Below, in pieces: positions 4,673-5,217 of a stretch of 5,217 nt of DNA. This DNA is from Fimbriimonadaceae bacterium (GTDB lineage Bacteria > Armatimonadota > Fimbriimonadia > Fimbriimonadales > Fimbriimonadaceae): positions 1-5,217 of the forward strand of contig JADZBW010000009.1 of NCBI GenBank assembly GCA_020851885.1, in the 5' to 3' direction. The translations under genes and the position numbers were made by a program. Each line of letters opens with the position of its first letter. The first letter of the stretch is position 1. The notes beneath the pieces are model-generated. The model did no database searches and was not told the origin of the DNA. It worked only from the letters and a program-made list of their open reading frames with translations.

Positions 4673-5217
4673 TCACATGTCCTTGGCTGCCGCTTCTGCC
4701 GCCGCCCGCACCGAATCCCTGCCCCAAAAGGCGAAGTTCTCCAACAGCTCCTTCATCGCGGGGCCGCCGTATTTCTTGGCCACCTCGATCGCCCGTTTCA
4801 CTTCATCGTCGTCGCCAAAGGTGAGAATGCTAACCAAAACCCCTTGCCCGCCCTCACCCAGGAACTCGGTCCGTAGATTCTCGGGAATCGACTTGTCCAT
4901 AAGATCCAGCGCGGACAACCGGGTGGCCTTGTTCTCAGAGTCGGACAGAGCGATCGCCAAGTGGGCGGCATGGCGGACGTCGAGTCCTTCCGCCTTGGTC
5001 GCCATCGCTGCCTGGGTCTTGGAGACCACCGTCTTGGCAAAGCCCTCCGAGGGGTCGATTCGCCGCAACTGGTCGACGTACCATTCGGTTGCTTCTGCCG
5101 AAGAAGTCGGCCCCACCGCCAAAGCTGGGTCGAGCAGCTTCTTATACTTGGGCGTCGAGAGGTCCACCATACATTCCTTGTCCAGACCAAAGAGTGCGTT
5201 CACGTACTGACCATCGG
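4673..5217 (-). CDS. Hypothetical alpha-helical protein, N-terminus outside the window
   Basis: I do not recognise this protein. The frame is open to the right edge (the residues before the GTG at 5203 read D-G-Q-Y), so the gene very likely starts outside; GTG 5203 or ATG 5170 would be the only starts within the window. About 181 residues are visible, ending in a TGA whose complement is at 4673-4675. The sequence is soluble and predicted largely helical, with alanine-, leucine- and charge-rich segments such as H-A-A-H-L-A-I-A-L-S, E-V-K-R-A-I-E-V-A-K-K-Y and a final R-A-A-A-E-A-A-A-K-D-M. The spacing of small and hydrophobic residues recalls HEAT-type or other helical repeats, but no repeat unit is clear enough to assert. 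No signal peptide, membrane helix or catalytic motif is visible in this part. It converges on the HAD gene. The reading is preferred over the opposite-strand frame, whose product is serine-rich and protein-unlike. Confidence 0.75.
   Translation of the reverse strand, partial: DGQYVNALFGLDKECMVDLSTPKYKKLLDPALAVGPTSSAEATEWYVDQLRRIDPSEGFAKTVVSKTQAAMATKAEGLDVRHAAHLAIALSDSENKATRLSALDLMDKSIPENLRTEFLGEGGQGVLVSILTFGDDDEVKRAIEVAKKYGGPAMKELLENFAFWGRDSVRAAAEAAAKDM

Noticed and set aside
4677..5210. 177-codon open frame on the + strand opposite the last gene
   Set aside because: Its product is rich in serine and proline with no domain-like pattern, whereas the - strand reading has a balanced helical composition and continues to the window edge.

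Overview
The window looks like an ordinary chromosomal stretch from a free-living bacterium of fairly high GC (about 60% judged by eye). Gene density is high, genes are tightly packed, and there are no mobile elements, CRISPR arrays or RNA genes that I can see. Two promoter-like hexamers sit 6-7 bases before start codons that lack a Shine-Dalgarno, which suggests leaderless transcription of some genes. Together with the protein style this fits lineages such as Armatimonadota, Deinococcota or related soil bacteria. That placement is a guess and cannot be fixed without a database search.

Layout: (i) positions 1-705 hold two tandem SnoaL-like (NTF2-fold, ester-cyclase-like) genes on the + strand, the first cut by the window edge. 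(ii) A 60-base gap carries an inverted repeat and a likely leaderless promoter. (iii) Positions 766-3755 form a compact + strand operon: lysA (diaminopimelate decarboxylase), a small site-2-protease-like M50 membrane metalloprotease, and trpS (tryptophanyl-tRNA synthetase). The junctions are a stop directly abutting a start (lysA/M50) and a one-base overlap (M50/trpS). (iv) A 120-base gap carries a 9-pair hairpin and a second CATAAT promoter candidate. (v) Positions 3876-4667 encode a HAD-superfamily hydrolase. (vi) A convergent gene on the - strand, of unknown function and cut by the right edge, ends five bases after the HAD gene.

Functionally, lysA makes lysine and trpS charges tRNA-Trp, so the operon joins amino-acid supply and translation with a membrane protease. 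The M50-trpS pairing is, from memory, a recurrent bacterial neighbourhood, often continuing into scpA/scpB; here scpA does not follow. The SnoaL-like pair and the HAD enzyme have no assignable substrate. I see no convincing undescribed system. The most interesting signals are regulatory: the paired leaderless promoters, and the spaced dyad around the lysA promoter.
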